DNA from: an uncultured Selenomonadaceae bacterium
GTDB taxonomy: Bacteria; Bacillota_C; Negativicutes; Selenomonadales; Selenomonadaceae
Length of the DNA: 6,832 bases
Reading direction: 5' to 3'
Assembly: GCA_946402475.1 (NCBI GenBank)
Contig: CAMIWP010000059.1
Span: forward strand, 1-6,832
The position numbers and the translations under genes were made by a program. Shown here one piece after another: positions 1 through 5,830 of this stretch. How positions within the stretch are numbered: position 1 is the stretch's first letter; each line of letters opens with the position of its first letter. The notes beneath the pieces are model-generated. The model was not told where the DNA came from, did not search any database, and was given only the letters and a program-made list of their open reading frames with translations.

Positions 1-148
1 CCACAATGGTAATCCGGGAGAACTCCGGGGATTGGGTAACCCCCACCGACAGGCTGTCGATATTGAACTCCCGTCTGGAAAACATGCTTGCAACCCGAAC
101 CAGAACACCGGTCTGGTTCTCCACAAACACTGACAACACATGTTTCAT
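1..148 (-). CDS. ilvN: Acetolactate synthase small (regulatory) subunit, N-terminal 49 residues, partial
   Basis: This is the regulatory subunit of acetohydroxyacid synthase, which controls the catalytic IlvB subunit in valine/leucine/isoleucine synthesis and usually carries valine feedback. The gene runs off the left edge, so only 49 codons are visible. They form the start of the N-terminal ACT domain: [20 protein letters not shown], then [16 protein letters not shown] and SRITIV, close to the family pattern LSVLVEN..GvL.RVaglFsrRgfNI.SL.Vg....SR.TI. Asn11, Gly14 and Asn29 are present; in E. coli IlvH, changes at Asn11 and Gly14 are known to relieve valine inhibition, so feedback is probably intact (inference). 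The ATG at 148-146 follows a Shine-Dalgarno AAGGAGG about 11 nt upstream. It is the first gene of its transcript: the upstream neighbour is divergent and ilvB is not adjacent. The symbol could equally be ilvH. Confidence 0.93.
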   Translation of the reverse strand, partial: MKHVLSVFVENQTGVLVRVASMFSRREFNIDSLSVGVTQSPEFSRITIV

Positions 149-191
149 GGACGAATGTGCCTCCTTCCGTGGAAAAAGTTCCAACTCGTAT

Positions 192-220
192 AGTATACCA
201 CGCATTCCCGCGCGTTTCAA
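192..220 (-). promoter_or_regulatory. Sigma-70 type promoter of ilvN
   Basis: On the minus strand a -35 box TTGAAA (220-215) and a -10 box TATACT (197-192) are separated by exactly 17 bp. Each box matches the consensus at five of six positions. Transcription would start near 185, giving a leader of about 37 nt before the ilvN ATG at 148. That is too short for a T-box or a peptide attenuator. The -10 box lies within a short inverted repeat, GTATA-1 nt-TATAC, on which a regulator could act; that last point is only a possibility. Confidence 0.72.
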
Positions 221-267
221 CGTGCAAAATGACAAGGGTTTTCTTCGGCAAAGGATCGAAGGGATGT

Positions 268-297
268 TTGTATCACGGCCAAAAAATGATGTATAAT
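268..297 (+). promoter_or_regulatory. Probable promoter of the dedA-phosphoesterase unit
   Basis: A perfect -10 hexamer TATAAT lies at 292-297. The -35 region is weak: TTGTAT at 268-273 with an 18-bp spacer shares only the TTG. A start near 304 would leave about 24 nt before the ATG at 328, which just accommodates the ribosome binding site at 313-318. The -10 is convincing and the -35 is not, so an activator or a different spacing is possible. Confidence 0.5.
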
Positions 298-327
298 GAA
301 TTCAAATGCCTTAGGAGGTCTTTCTTC

Positions 328-1029
328 ATGAAGTTTTCCATGCGGACCGTCAAGGTCATAGCGGCCCTTTTGCTTCTCCTTCTCCTGCTCCTTATCCATG
401 TCCTGAACCCGGAGTTCTTTCCCTATCTCTGCCGCATGCTTGCCCATGGGGACATCCTGGAGACGGCGGAGTACATCCAATCCTTCGGCCCATGGGCGGT
501 GTTCTTCAGCTTCTGGCTGACCCTCTTCGTGAACGCCCTCGGCTTTCCGCCCGCCATCATCTTCTCCACGGCGAACACCATCATCTTCGGCATCGTTCCC
601 GGCATCATCCTCTCCTGCGTTGCCGAGACCGTAGGAGTCACCATCAGCTTCCTGCTGCTGCGGTTTTTCTTCCGCGAGACAGCAGAGAAGGTCATCGCCA
701 AGAACAAAACCCTTGCTGACATAGATAAATACAGCGGCAAAAACGGATTCACCGTAATGCTCATTGCTCGCATGGTACCCTACATCCCCTCCGTGTTGCT
801 GAACGCCGTCGGCGCACTGAGCTCCCTGAGCCTGCGGGATTACGTCATCACTTCCTTCATCGGAAAATTTCCCTCCACCGGCATCGAGGCCATCATCGGC
901 CATGATGCCATCCTGCAGGAAGAGGATCCCACCCGCATCATCACGGTAATTCTTCTCGCGGTGCTCCTCATCGGCTGGGCTTGGTGGTATCAAAAGAAAC
1001 ATTTGAACCGAGAAGAACATCGAGAATAG
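328..1029 (+). CDS. DedA/TVP38-TMEM64 family (VTT domain) membrane protein
   Basis: An integral inner-membrane protein of 233 residues with the VTT (SNARE-associated/DedA-like) fold. Some DedA relatives are known to move undecaprenyl phosphate or other lipids across the bilayer; the substrate of this one is not known. A first membrane segment at about 8-26 contains nine consecutive leucines (14-22). Hydrophobic segments follow at about 53-75, 77-112, 155-190 (with breaks) and 203-221. The VTT core shows GFPPAIIFSTANTIIFG (72-88) and the family's Arg-x-x-Pro region ARMVPYIPSVLLNAVGA (147-163, Arg148). A charged tail (KKHLNREEHRE) ends the protein. The ATG at 328 has AGGAGG at 313-318 with 9-nt spacing. 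The frame is open further upstream, but no start there has a ribosome site and the promoter -10 lies in between. It is followed after 11 nt by the phosphoesterase gene, so the two are probably cotranscribed. Confidence 0.82.
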   Translation: MKFSMRTVKVIAALLLLLLLLLIHVLNPEFFPYLCRMLAHGDILETAEYIQSFGPWAVFFSFWLTLFVNALGFPPAIIFSTANTIIFGIVPGIILSCVAETVGVTISFLLLRFFFRETAEKVIAKNKTLADIDKYSGKNGFTVMLIARMVPYIPSVLLNAVGALSSLSLRDYVITSFIGKFPSTGIEAIIGHDAILQEEDPTRIITVILLAVLLIGWAWWYQKKHLNREEHRE

Positions 1030-1040
1030 GGGGCTTTGCC

Positions 1041-2372
1041 ATGTACGGATACACCCGCCGCCAATTTCTTCGAATCTGTGGTCGGGGGCTTCTGCTTCTG
1101 GGCCTTGAGGGCATGATCCCCGCCCGTATGCACCCCTGCGCCGAAGCATCTGAAGCCCTTCCCGCAGATCTTCATGCGCCTCTGGACTACCCTCGCTCCC
1201 TGTCGGTAAAAAATCTTCGACGGATCATCACCGCGGATCCTGCGAATTCCGCGACCATCATGTGGCAATCCGAGGGACCCTGGCAGGACGTCCGGGTGGA
1301 GTACCGGAAGGCAGGGAACGAAGGGGCAACCTGGGCATCGGTCTCCCACGAGATGTACGGCTTGTCGGAGAAACAGCTCCGCATCTGCACCGCGCACTTG
1401 GAAAAGCTTGAAGCGAACACCTGCTACGACTATCGCTTGGTTTCCGGGGACGCAGCCGGCGACTGGAACTCCATGAAAACCGCCGGATACGGCTCCATAG
1501 AGGCCATCATCGTCTGCGATTCCCAATGCGGGAGTGACTACGGGGACTGGAAGTCCACCATCCACGCCGCCGCTGCTCGCCACCCCAAAGCGGACTTCAT
1601 CGCCGACCTGGGGGATATCGTCGACAACGGCCAGTCGGGCTGGCATTGGAGGGAATGGTACGGCGGCATCGATGACCTGCTTCCCCGATACACCTTCGTC
1701 CCCGTCATGGGAAACCATGAATGCTACGATACCCAGTGGAAGAACTGCATCCCCACGGGGTATCTCCAGCAGTTCTCCCTCCCCGTCAACGGCAGCCGAA
1801 AATTCTTGGGCTACTATTATTCCTTCAACTACGGCCCGGCGCACTTCCTTGTCCTCAACACCCAATTCCAGGAACTGGATGACCTGCGTCCCGGCCTTCT
1901 CGAGGAAGAACTGTCCTGGATGAAGGAAGACATGGCAAAGAGCACGCGCCCATGGAACATCGTCCTCATGCACAAGGACATCCTCTCCTACAACGAATAC
2001 AATCCTTATACCAAGGGAACCGGCGGGCTGAATGACATCGCCCACGATTTCATGGAAACCTTCGATGCCCTGGGCATCGACCTGGTTCTTACAGGGCACA
2101 TGCACACTTATCGCAACCGAGGACATATCTACGGCTTCAAGCCCTCCGATCACGGCCCCGTTTACGTCCTTTGCGGACTCAGCGGCAACGCCCACTACGA
2201 TGTCCCCCCGGATCCGGAGTTCGACCGGGTACTCGCCCCCCAGCCGGAAACGGACAACTACGTCACCCTGGACATTTCCCCTCTCGTCCTTCGCCTGCGC
2301 TGCTATCTTCCCGACGGCACCCTGCTGGACGACATGAGCCTCACAAAACCTGCGGCGCCCTCCAAAGAGTAA
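1041..2372 (+). CDS. Tat-exported metallophosphoesterase (purple-acid-phosphatase-like)
   Basis: A 443-residue calcineurin-like phosphoesterase, probably acting outside the cytoplasm on a phosphate ester whose identity cannot be read from sequence. The N-terminus YTRRQFLR (Arg6-Arg7) followed by GRGLLLLGL is a twin-arginine signal; cleavage may lie near AEASEA (34-39). Residues ~58-150 look like the fibronectin-type beta domain that precedes the catalytic domain in purple acid phosphatases (NLRRIITADP, ATIMWQ, YDYRLVSG). The catalytic domain shows D160 in CDSQ, GD at 191-192 (GDIVDNG), GNHE at 224-227, His311 in LMHKD and GHMH at 352-355. The usual first motif Asp-x-His is Asp-Ser-Gln here. 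The ATG at 1041 is chosen because it places the twin-arginine motif at the terminus and has AGGGGG at 1028-1033, overlapping the dedA stop codon, with 7-nt spacing. An open extension from 981 would overlap dedA. The gene ends 5 nt from the converging methyltransferase stop. Confidence 0.86.
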   Translation: MYGYTRRQFLRICGRGLLLLGLEGMIPARMHPCAEASEALPADLHAPLDYPRSLSVKNLRRIITADPANSATIMWQSEGPWQDVRVEYRKAGNEGATWASVSHEMYGLSEKQLRICTAHLEKLEANTCYDYRLVSGDAAGDWNSMKTAGYGSIEAIIVCDSQCGSDYGDWKSTIHAAAARHPKADFIADLGDIVDNGQSGWHWREWYGGIDDLLPRYTFVPVMGNHECYDTQWKNCIPTGYLQQFSLPVNGSRKFLGYYYSFNYGPAHFLVLNTQFQELDDLRPGLLEEELSWMKEDMAKSTRPWNIVLMHKDILSYNEYNPYTKGTGGLNDIAHDFMETFDALGIDLVLTGHMHTYRNRGHIYGFKPSDHGPVYVLCGLSGNAHYDVPPDPEFDRVLAPQPETDNYVTLDISPLVLRLRCYLPDGTLLDDMSLTKPAAPSKE

Positions 2373-2377
2373 CCCTG

Positions 2378-3073
2378 TCACGCCTTTTTCCTGCACGCAA
2401 AAGAAGCATGTGCCTCCACCGTCTGGAAGCAAACCTCTTCACAGAAACCCTCCAGACATTCCCGAAGGCTTCTCGCCGTGTGAAAGGGCGGCGTAAAGAA
2501 CCCCTTCCTCACCAGAACGTGGCGGACGAAAAAATCCGTCCGCCCATTTTCCTTCGACACATAACAGGTTCCGCAAAAGCTTCCCCCGGGCTTCAAAACC
2601 CGGAAGAGCTCCCGGAAGGCTCCCTCCTTGTCGGGAAAGACATGGAGGCCGTTCAATGTGAGCACTGCGTCAAAGGTTCCATCCCCAAAGGGAAGCGCCC
2701 CCACATCTCCCTGCAGAAACCTGGCGTTTCCAACGCCAAGAAACGCAGCTCTCTCCCTTGCCGCCGCCAACATTTTTTCCGCATAATCCACACAGAAGAA
2801 CTCCGCCTTCGGAAATCCCCTGTAAAACGGCAAAGTCAGACATCCCGTCCCCACAGGGACCTCCAGCAACCGCCCGGCAAACCCCTCCGGTATACCGGCA
2901 AGGGCGCCTTCCACATATCTGCGCGCCTTTTCACCGTCCAGGCTCCATATCATCCGACTGGCCAATCGTCCCAGCCAACCCCGATAGGTCACCATTTCGT
3001 CGTAGAGAGTCGCTCTGCCCCCAACGGATTGATACGCCTCCCGAATCTTCTCCTGTCTCTCCCTCAAAGCCAT
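2378..3073 (-). CDS. Class I SAM-dependent methyltransferase (UbiE/MenG-like fold)
   Basis: A soluble methyltransferase of 231 residues; the methyl acceptor is unknown. The Rossmann-type SAM site is clear: motif I LLEVPVGTG (69-77, acidic Glu71), post-motif I acid Asp96 in VDYAEKML, GDVGALPF (122-129) with Asp123 as the adenine-side acid, DAVLTLNGLHVF (135-146) as motif II, and RVLKPGG (158-164) as motif III. Motif I has Pro where most relatives have the first Gly (E-x-P-x-G-x-G). The C-terminal part (HVLVRKGFFTPPF, ~185-197) carries a basic/aromatic stretch. The start at 3073 is chosen because GGAGAGAGG lies 7 nt upstream (3089-3081). The frame stays open to 3169, but that extension would translate the palindrome at 3115-3171 and gives an unconvincing 32-residue basic leader. 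It is downstream of the small gene at 3210-3479 on the same strand, 136 nt away with no clear promoter of its own, so cotranscription is likely. Confidence 0.82.
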   Translation of the reverse strand: MALRERQEKIREAYQSVGGRATLYDEMVTYRGWLGRLASRMIWSLDGEKARRYVEGALAGIPEGFAGRLLEVPVGTGCLTLPFYRGFPKAEFFCVDYAEKMLAAARERAAFLGVGNARFLQGDVGALPFGDGTFDAVLTLNGLHVFPDKEGAFRELFRVLKPGGSFCGTCYVSKENGRTDFFVRHVLVRKGFFTPPFHTARSLRECLEGFCEEVCFQTVEAHASFACRKKA

Positions 3074-3114
3074 CCGCTGCCCTCTCTCCCTGCCGCGCAT
3101 CCGCCCCTCAAAGC

Positions 3115-3171
3115 GAATGCCCCCGATCAGGTTCCCGAGTCGAAACTCCGGGTCACCCATCGGGGGCATTC
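3115..3171. repeat. 57-nt near-perfect palindrome (long hairpin) upstream of the methyltransferase
   Basis: Perfect 13-bp arms GAATGCCCCCGAT (3115-3127) and ATCGGGGGCATTC (3159-3171) enclose 31 nt that fold further: GGT (3130-3132) with ACC (3155-3157), then CCCGAGT with ACTCCGGG around a CGAA loop, leaving one bulged C. On the minus-strand RNA the loop reads UUCG. No T-run follows on either strand, so it is not a standard terminator. It sits in the leader of the methyltransferase, ending 41 nt before its start. It could be a dispersed palindromic repeat, an RNA-stability or processing element between the small gene and the methyltransferase, or a regulatory leader; sequence alone does not decide. 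Confidence 0.8.
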
Positions 3172-3209
3172 CTCATGGGATGCATCCTCTTTTAACAACG
3201 GTACCCTCC

Positions 3210-3479
3210 TCACCAATAAGCCGCCAACTTGCTCTTCAGCGACCTGAAGTCCATGCCGCCCTCGTAGAAAAGGGACTGGGTTGCGCGACCGATCTCCAGC
3301 CGGTACGCCTCCGGCACATGAACCTTTGCCTCCGTCCGGCGATCCCTCGCCTTCTGGAAAAAATCGGAAAACTTCTTCCCTGAAGCCTGATCCTCATATC
3401 CGTCCTTGCGATCGAATGAGCGTCCCACATCGTAGTCGACGCCTTTCACCCTCGCAACCCTCTCAATGCGTTCCACCAT
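3210..3479 (-). CDS. Small protein of unknown function (89 residues)
   Basis: I do not recognise this protein. It is hydrophilic and highly charged, with no signal peptide or membrane segment: MVERIERVARVKGVDYDVGR at the start, a basic/acidic middle (DRKDGYEDQ, KKFSDFFQKARDRRTEAKV), a predicted helical stretch PEAYRLEIGRATQSLF, and an aromatic end LKSKLAAYW. The spacing of charges suggests a cytoplasmic helical protein (inference). The ATG at 3479 is supported by GGAGGGGAGG at 3497-3488 with 8-nt spacing. A GTG three codons upstream would overlap that ribosome site and is rejected. It has a good promoter of its own (3533-3562), a strong ribosome site and a clean stop, which together argue that it is a real gene. 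The methyltransferase lies downstream on the same strand across the palindrome. Confidence 0.68.
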   Translation of the reverse strand: MVERIERVARVKGVDYDVGRSFDRKDGYEDQASGKKFSDFFQKARDRRTEAKVHVPEAYRLEIGRATQSLFYEGGMDFRSLKSKLAAYW

Positions 3480-3532
3480 AACCGACACCTCCCCTCCGAA
3501 GGTTCTGTGAAGGATGAATCTTTCTTGCTTCT

Positions 3533-3562
3533 ATTGTACCACGATTGCCCGGATCCTGCCAC
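3533..3562 (-). promoter_or_regulatory. Promoter of the small unknown gene
   Basis: On the minus strand an extended -10, TGGTACAAT (TACAAT at 3538-3533, TG at 3541-3540), lies 18 bp from GTGGCA (3562-3557), which matches the -35 consensus at four of six positions. Transcription from about 3526 would give a leader near 47 nt before the ATG at 3479. The -10 with its TG extension is the stronger evidence. The same transcript may continue through the methyltransferase. Confidence 0.6.
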
Positions 3563-3661
3563 AGCAAAATCCGTCAAGCCGTACACTCTCACACTATATA
3601 TCGTAGATTTGGAAGAAAGCTTAAGCAAAAATTTCCGGGCAGCGAGGCCGGCGTTCCATTA

Positions 3662-3690
3662 TTGATTTCCTCCTGCGTTTGGATTATGAT
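3662..3690 (+). promoter_or_regulatory. Promoter of the CNNM/CorC-type gene
   Basis: TTGATT (3662-3667, four of six) and TATGAT (3685-3690, five of six) are spaced by 17 bp. Transcription would start near 3697, which excludes the in-frame TTG at 3679 as translation start and leaves a leader of about 38 nt to the TTG at 3736. It lies back to back with the minus-strand promoter at 3533-3562; the roughly 100 nt between them is AT-rich in part and holds no visible gene. Confidence 0.6.
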
Positions 3691-3719
3691 AGTAATAACA
3701 TAGCAAAGGAATCACGGAT

Positions 3720-3725
3720 AAAGGA
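3720..3725 (+). promoter_or_regulatory. Ribosome binding site that decides a TTG start
   Basis: AAAGGA at 3720-3725 lies 10 nt before TTG at 3736. The in-frame GTG at 3727 is only one nucleotide from this box, too close to be used. No ATG is available before the first membrane segment. Confidence 0.5.
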
Positions 3726-3735
3726 TGTGTATTTT

Positions 3736-5043
3736 TTGGAAACCTCCGACCCTGCTTTATACATCGCACTGACCATCTGCTTTCTTCTGGCCAACGCCTT
3801 CTTCTCCCTTGTGGAAACCGCCCTGACCAAAAGCCATCGAAGCACGCTGGAGAAGATGGCAGAGGACGATAACGCCGATGCGCAGGCAGCCTTGGACATC
3901 CTGTCGGATCCGGATGAAACCCAGTCGGTGGTTCAGATCGGCATCACCCTCATGGGCATCCTCTCGGGGCTCTGCGCGGGTCTTTTGGCTGCCCCCCTCT
4001 TTGCCTCGCACCTCTCCTTTCTCCCCCATGCCTACCTCATCTCCCTCCTTCTCAGCGTCCTGCTGGTCACCTCTCTCCTGTTGATGCTGGGAGAGTTCCT
4101 CCCCAGAAAGATCGCCCTGCAGAATCCGGAGAACATTCTTTTAAAGCATCACCGTGCCTTGAACATCCTGACATGGATGACCCGCCCCTTCGTCACCTTC
4201 CTTTCCGCCATCGCCAATTCCGTCCTTCTGCTCTTTGGCATCAATCCCCAGATCGAGGAAACCGTAACGGAAGACGAAGTCAAGGATCTCATCGAGCAAG
4301 GAACGGAGGACGGGACCTTCGAGAAGACGGAACAGGACATGGTGGATCGCATCTTCCACCTCAGCGACCAGACCGCCTATGCCCTCATGACACCTCGCAC
4401 CCAGATGCTGTGGCTGGATCTGGAGGATTCCCAGAAACACAATCTGCGCATCATCCGCGAGCACCCTCAAAACGTCTTTCCCGTGGGCCGCAACAACCTC
4501 GATGACTTTTGCGGCGTCCTCTACGCCAAAGATCTCCTGGACGCATCCCTGGCGAAGAAATCCCTGGATCTTTCCCAGTACATCCGCAAGCCCATGTCCA
4601 TCCCCCGCTCCATGGAAACCTTTCGCCTGCTGGAAAAATTCCGCGATACCGACATCCACGAGGCCATGGTTCTCGACGAATACGGCGGCGTCATCGGCTT
4701 CATCACCTTGGATGACATCCTCTTGAAGATCATCGGCAGCAGCCAAGGTCCCGCCGATGTCTCTCCCTTCCAGATCAGCCAGAGGGACGAAAAATCCTGG
4801 ACACTGGACGGCCTCTGCCCCATTGATGAATTCAAGAAGCGTTTTGACATCGAAGAACTGCCCGAGGAGGATCACGATCATTTCCAGACCATGGGGGGAT
4901 TCCTCACCTCCTATTTCGGCTACATCCCCAAGAAGGGGGAAACCTGTGCATGGAACGGCTTCCAGTTTGAGGTAGCAAACATGGATCGCGCAAGGATCGA
5001 CAAGATCCTGGTCACGCGAATGCCAACGGAGGAAGGGACCTAA
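3736..5043 (+). CDS. CNNM/CorC (hemolysin C-type) membrane protein with CBS pair
   Basis: A 435-residue protein of the family known for divalent-cation (Mg2+/Co2+) export or tolerance, acting in the cytoplasmic membrane with cytosolic regulatory domains. Residues ~5-190 are the CNNM/DUF21 transmembrane domain: NAFFSLVETALTKS near the N-terminus, the helix-rich segment 85-120, and GEFLPRKIA (119-127), the family's conserved G-E-x-x-P-[KR]. A linker with EDEVKDLIEQGTEDGTFEKTEQDMV precedes the CBS pair, which starts around MTPR (218-221) and ends at LDEYGGVIGFITLDDIL (313-329, Asp314-Glu315). A CorC_HlyC domain fills ~350-430 (WTLDG, then GGFLTSYFGYIPKKGE). Length fits the family. The start is taken at TTG 3736 from the ribosome site at 3720-3725; it gives METSDPALYIAL, like relatives. 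An extension to TTG 3679 would begin upstream of the promoter -10. The stop overlaps the converging cobA stop. The cation is not determinable here. Confidence 0.88.
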   Translation: METSDPALYIALTICFLLANAFFSLVETALTKSHRSTLEKMAEDDNADAQAALDILSDPDETQSVVQIGITLMGILSGLCAGLLAAPLFASHLSFLPHAYLISLLLSVLLVTSLLLMLGEFLPRKIALQNPENILLKHHRALNILTWMTRPFVTFLSAIANSVLLLFGINPQIEETVTEDEVKDLIEQGTEDGTFEKTEQDMVDRIFHLSDQTAYALMTPRTQMLWLDLEDSQKHNLRIIREHPQNVFPVGRNNLDDFCGVLYAKDLLDASLAKKSLDLSQYIRKPMSIPRSMETFRLLEKFRDTDIHEAMVLDEYGGVIGFITLDDILLKIIGSSQGPADVSPFQISQRDEKSWTLDGLCPIDEFKKRFDIEELPEEDHDHFQTMGGFLTSYFGYIPKKGETCAWNGFQFEVANMDRARIDKILVTRMPTEEGT

Positions 5044-5612
5044 TTTTCGATCCCCTTTCGGGCGAGTATCCCCCGTTGATAGTAATGCTTGACCTCTCGC
5101 ATGTCCGTCACCAGATCGGCGCAATCGATCAGCCACATCGGCGCTTTTCGCCCGGTGCAGATGACCTCTGCACCGGGCGAAATCCTTTTCAGCACGGATT
5201 CCACAGAGGCGCGGGATATGAGGCCGAAGGCCAGGGCCACGTTGATCTCATCCAGGATCACAACCTCATAGGCTCCCTCCGCCGCCCGCTCTCCCGCTCT
5301 TCGGAGTCCATCTTCCAAAAGATTCACATAATCCTTCGGCGGGTTCCCCTTGGGGAACACCACCACATCTTCCCCCCATTCCCGGCGCTCTTCCTCCGAA
5401 AGCATCCCCTCTTCTGCAAGAAAAAAAGGTTTTCCCGTGGTTTCCAGAAAAAGCCGGGGAGCAAATCCCAAAAGCACCTTCTGCTCGCTGTAAGCCATGC
5501 TTTTCATGAACTGCATGATGTAGACCCGTTTCCCGGCCCCCAGGGAGCGAATGGCCAGTCCGATGGCCGCCGTCGTCTTTCCCTTTCCATTTCCCGTATA
5601 GACCTGAAGCAT
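5040..5612 (-). CDS. cobA: Cob(I)yrinic acid a,c-diamide / cob(I)alamin adenosyltransferase, CobA/BtuR type
   Basis: The cytoplasmic enzyme transfers the 5'-deoxyadenosyl group of ATP to Co(I) of a corrinoid, making adenosylcobalamin or its precursor. The 190-residue length is typical. Visible features are the P-loop YTGNGKGKTTAAIGLA (5-20, Lys12-Thr13-Thr14), QFMK (34-37), the Walker-B-like VVILDEIN (117-124, Asp121-Glu122), ICTGRKAP (151-158) and the family end DLVTDMREVKHYYQRGILAR (166-185) followed by KGIE. The ATG at 5612 is set by AAGGAGG (5627-5621) with 8-nt spacing. The frame is open to a GTG at 5678, but that lacks a ribosome site and adds residues outside the family domain. No other cobalamin gene is in the window, and the 218 nt upstream show no cobalamin riboswitch that I can recognise and no convincing promoter. 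Its last codons overlap the CNNM-type gene by 4 nt. The symbol btuR or cobO is equally usable. Confidence 0.92.
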   Translation of the reverse strand: MLQVYTGNGKGKTTAAIGLAIRSLGAGKRVYIMQFMKSMAYSEQKVLLGFAPRLFLETTGKPFFLAEEGMLSEEERREWGEDVVVFPKGNPPKDYVNLLEDGLRRAGERAAEGAYEVVILDEINVALAFGLISRASVESVLKRISPGAEVICTGRKAPMWLIDCADLVTDMREVKHYYQRGILARKGIEN

Positions 5613-5830
5613 CTTTTTCTCCTCCTTACAGCACCGTGCATACCGTCCGGTTTTTGCCACCGCATCTGGGTTCGGCACATTGGCCTGAATGTCCTGCTGT
5701 CAGAAGCAAAAAGAGGAATCAGCGGCTGGCATGGCGAACGTATCCTACGCATTCTGTAGCGATTATGTTTGCCCGGTTTTCAGGAACCACTGATTCATTC
5801 AGCATTTCCTTAAGAGGAGAGGAGAATAGC

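Noticed and set aside
6..296. Plus-strand frame across the ilvN start and promoter
   Set aside because: The minus strand clearly encodes IlvN here and the plus-strand frame has no ribosome site or recognisable domain.
2349..2389. Intrinsic terminator between the phosphoesterase and the methyltransferase
   Set aside because: GGCG/CGCC followed by TTTTT is present, but the stem is only four pairs with a loop of over 20 nt.
990..2432. Long open frame antisense to the phosphoesterase (about 480 codons), and similar ones antisense to dedA and the CNNM-type gene
   Set aside because: They mirror GC-rich coding sequence, have low-complexity composition and no family motifs, while the opposite strand carries complete conserved domains.
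3074..3169. N-terminal extension of the methyltransferase to 3169
   Set aside because: It would translate the palindrome, adds residues outside the domain, and a better ribosome site precedes the start at 3073.
5613..5830. Possible cobalamin riboswitch ahead of cobA on the minus strand
   Set aside because: I looked for the conserved core (GGTGAAA...CCGC.ACTGTAA) and a B12 box and found only scattered partial resemblances in the wrong order.
5636..5830. N-terminal extension of the phosphopantetheinyl transferase
   Set aside because: There is no ribosome site at the upstream starts and the residues do not resemble the family, whereas ATG 5831 has a good site.
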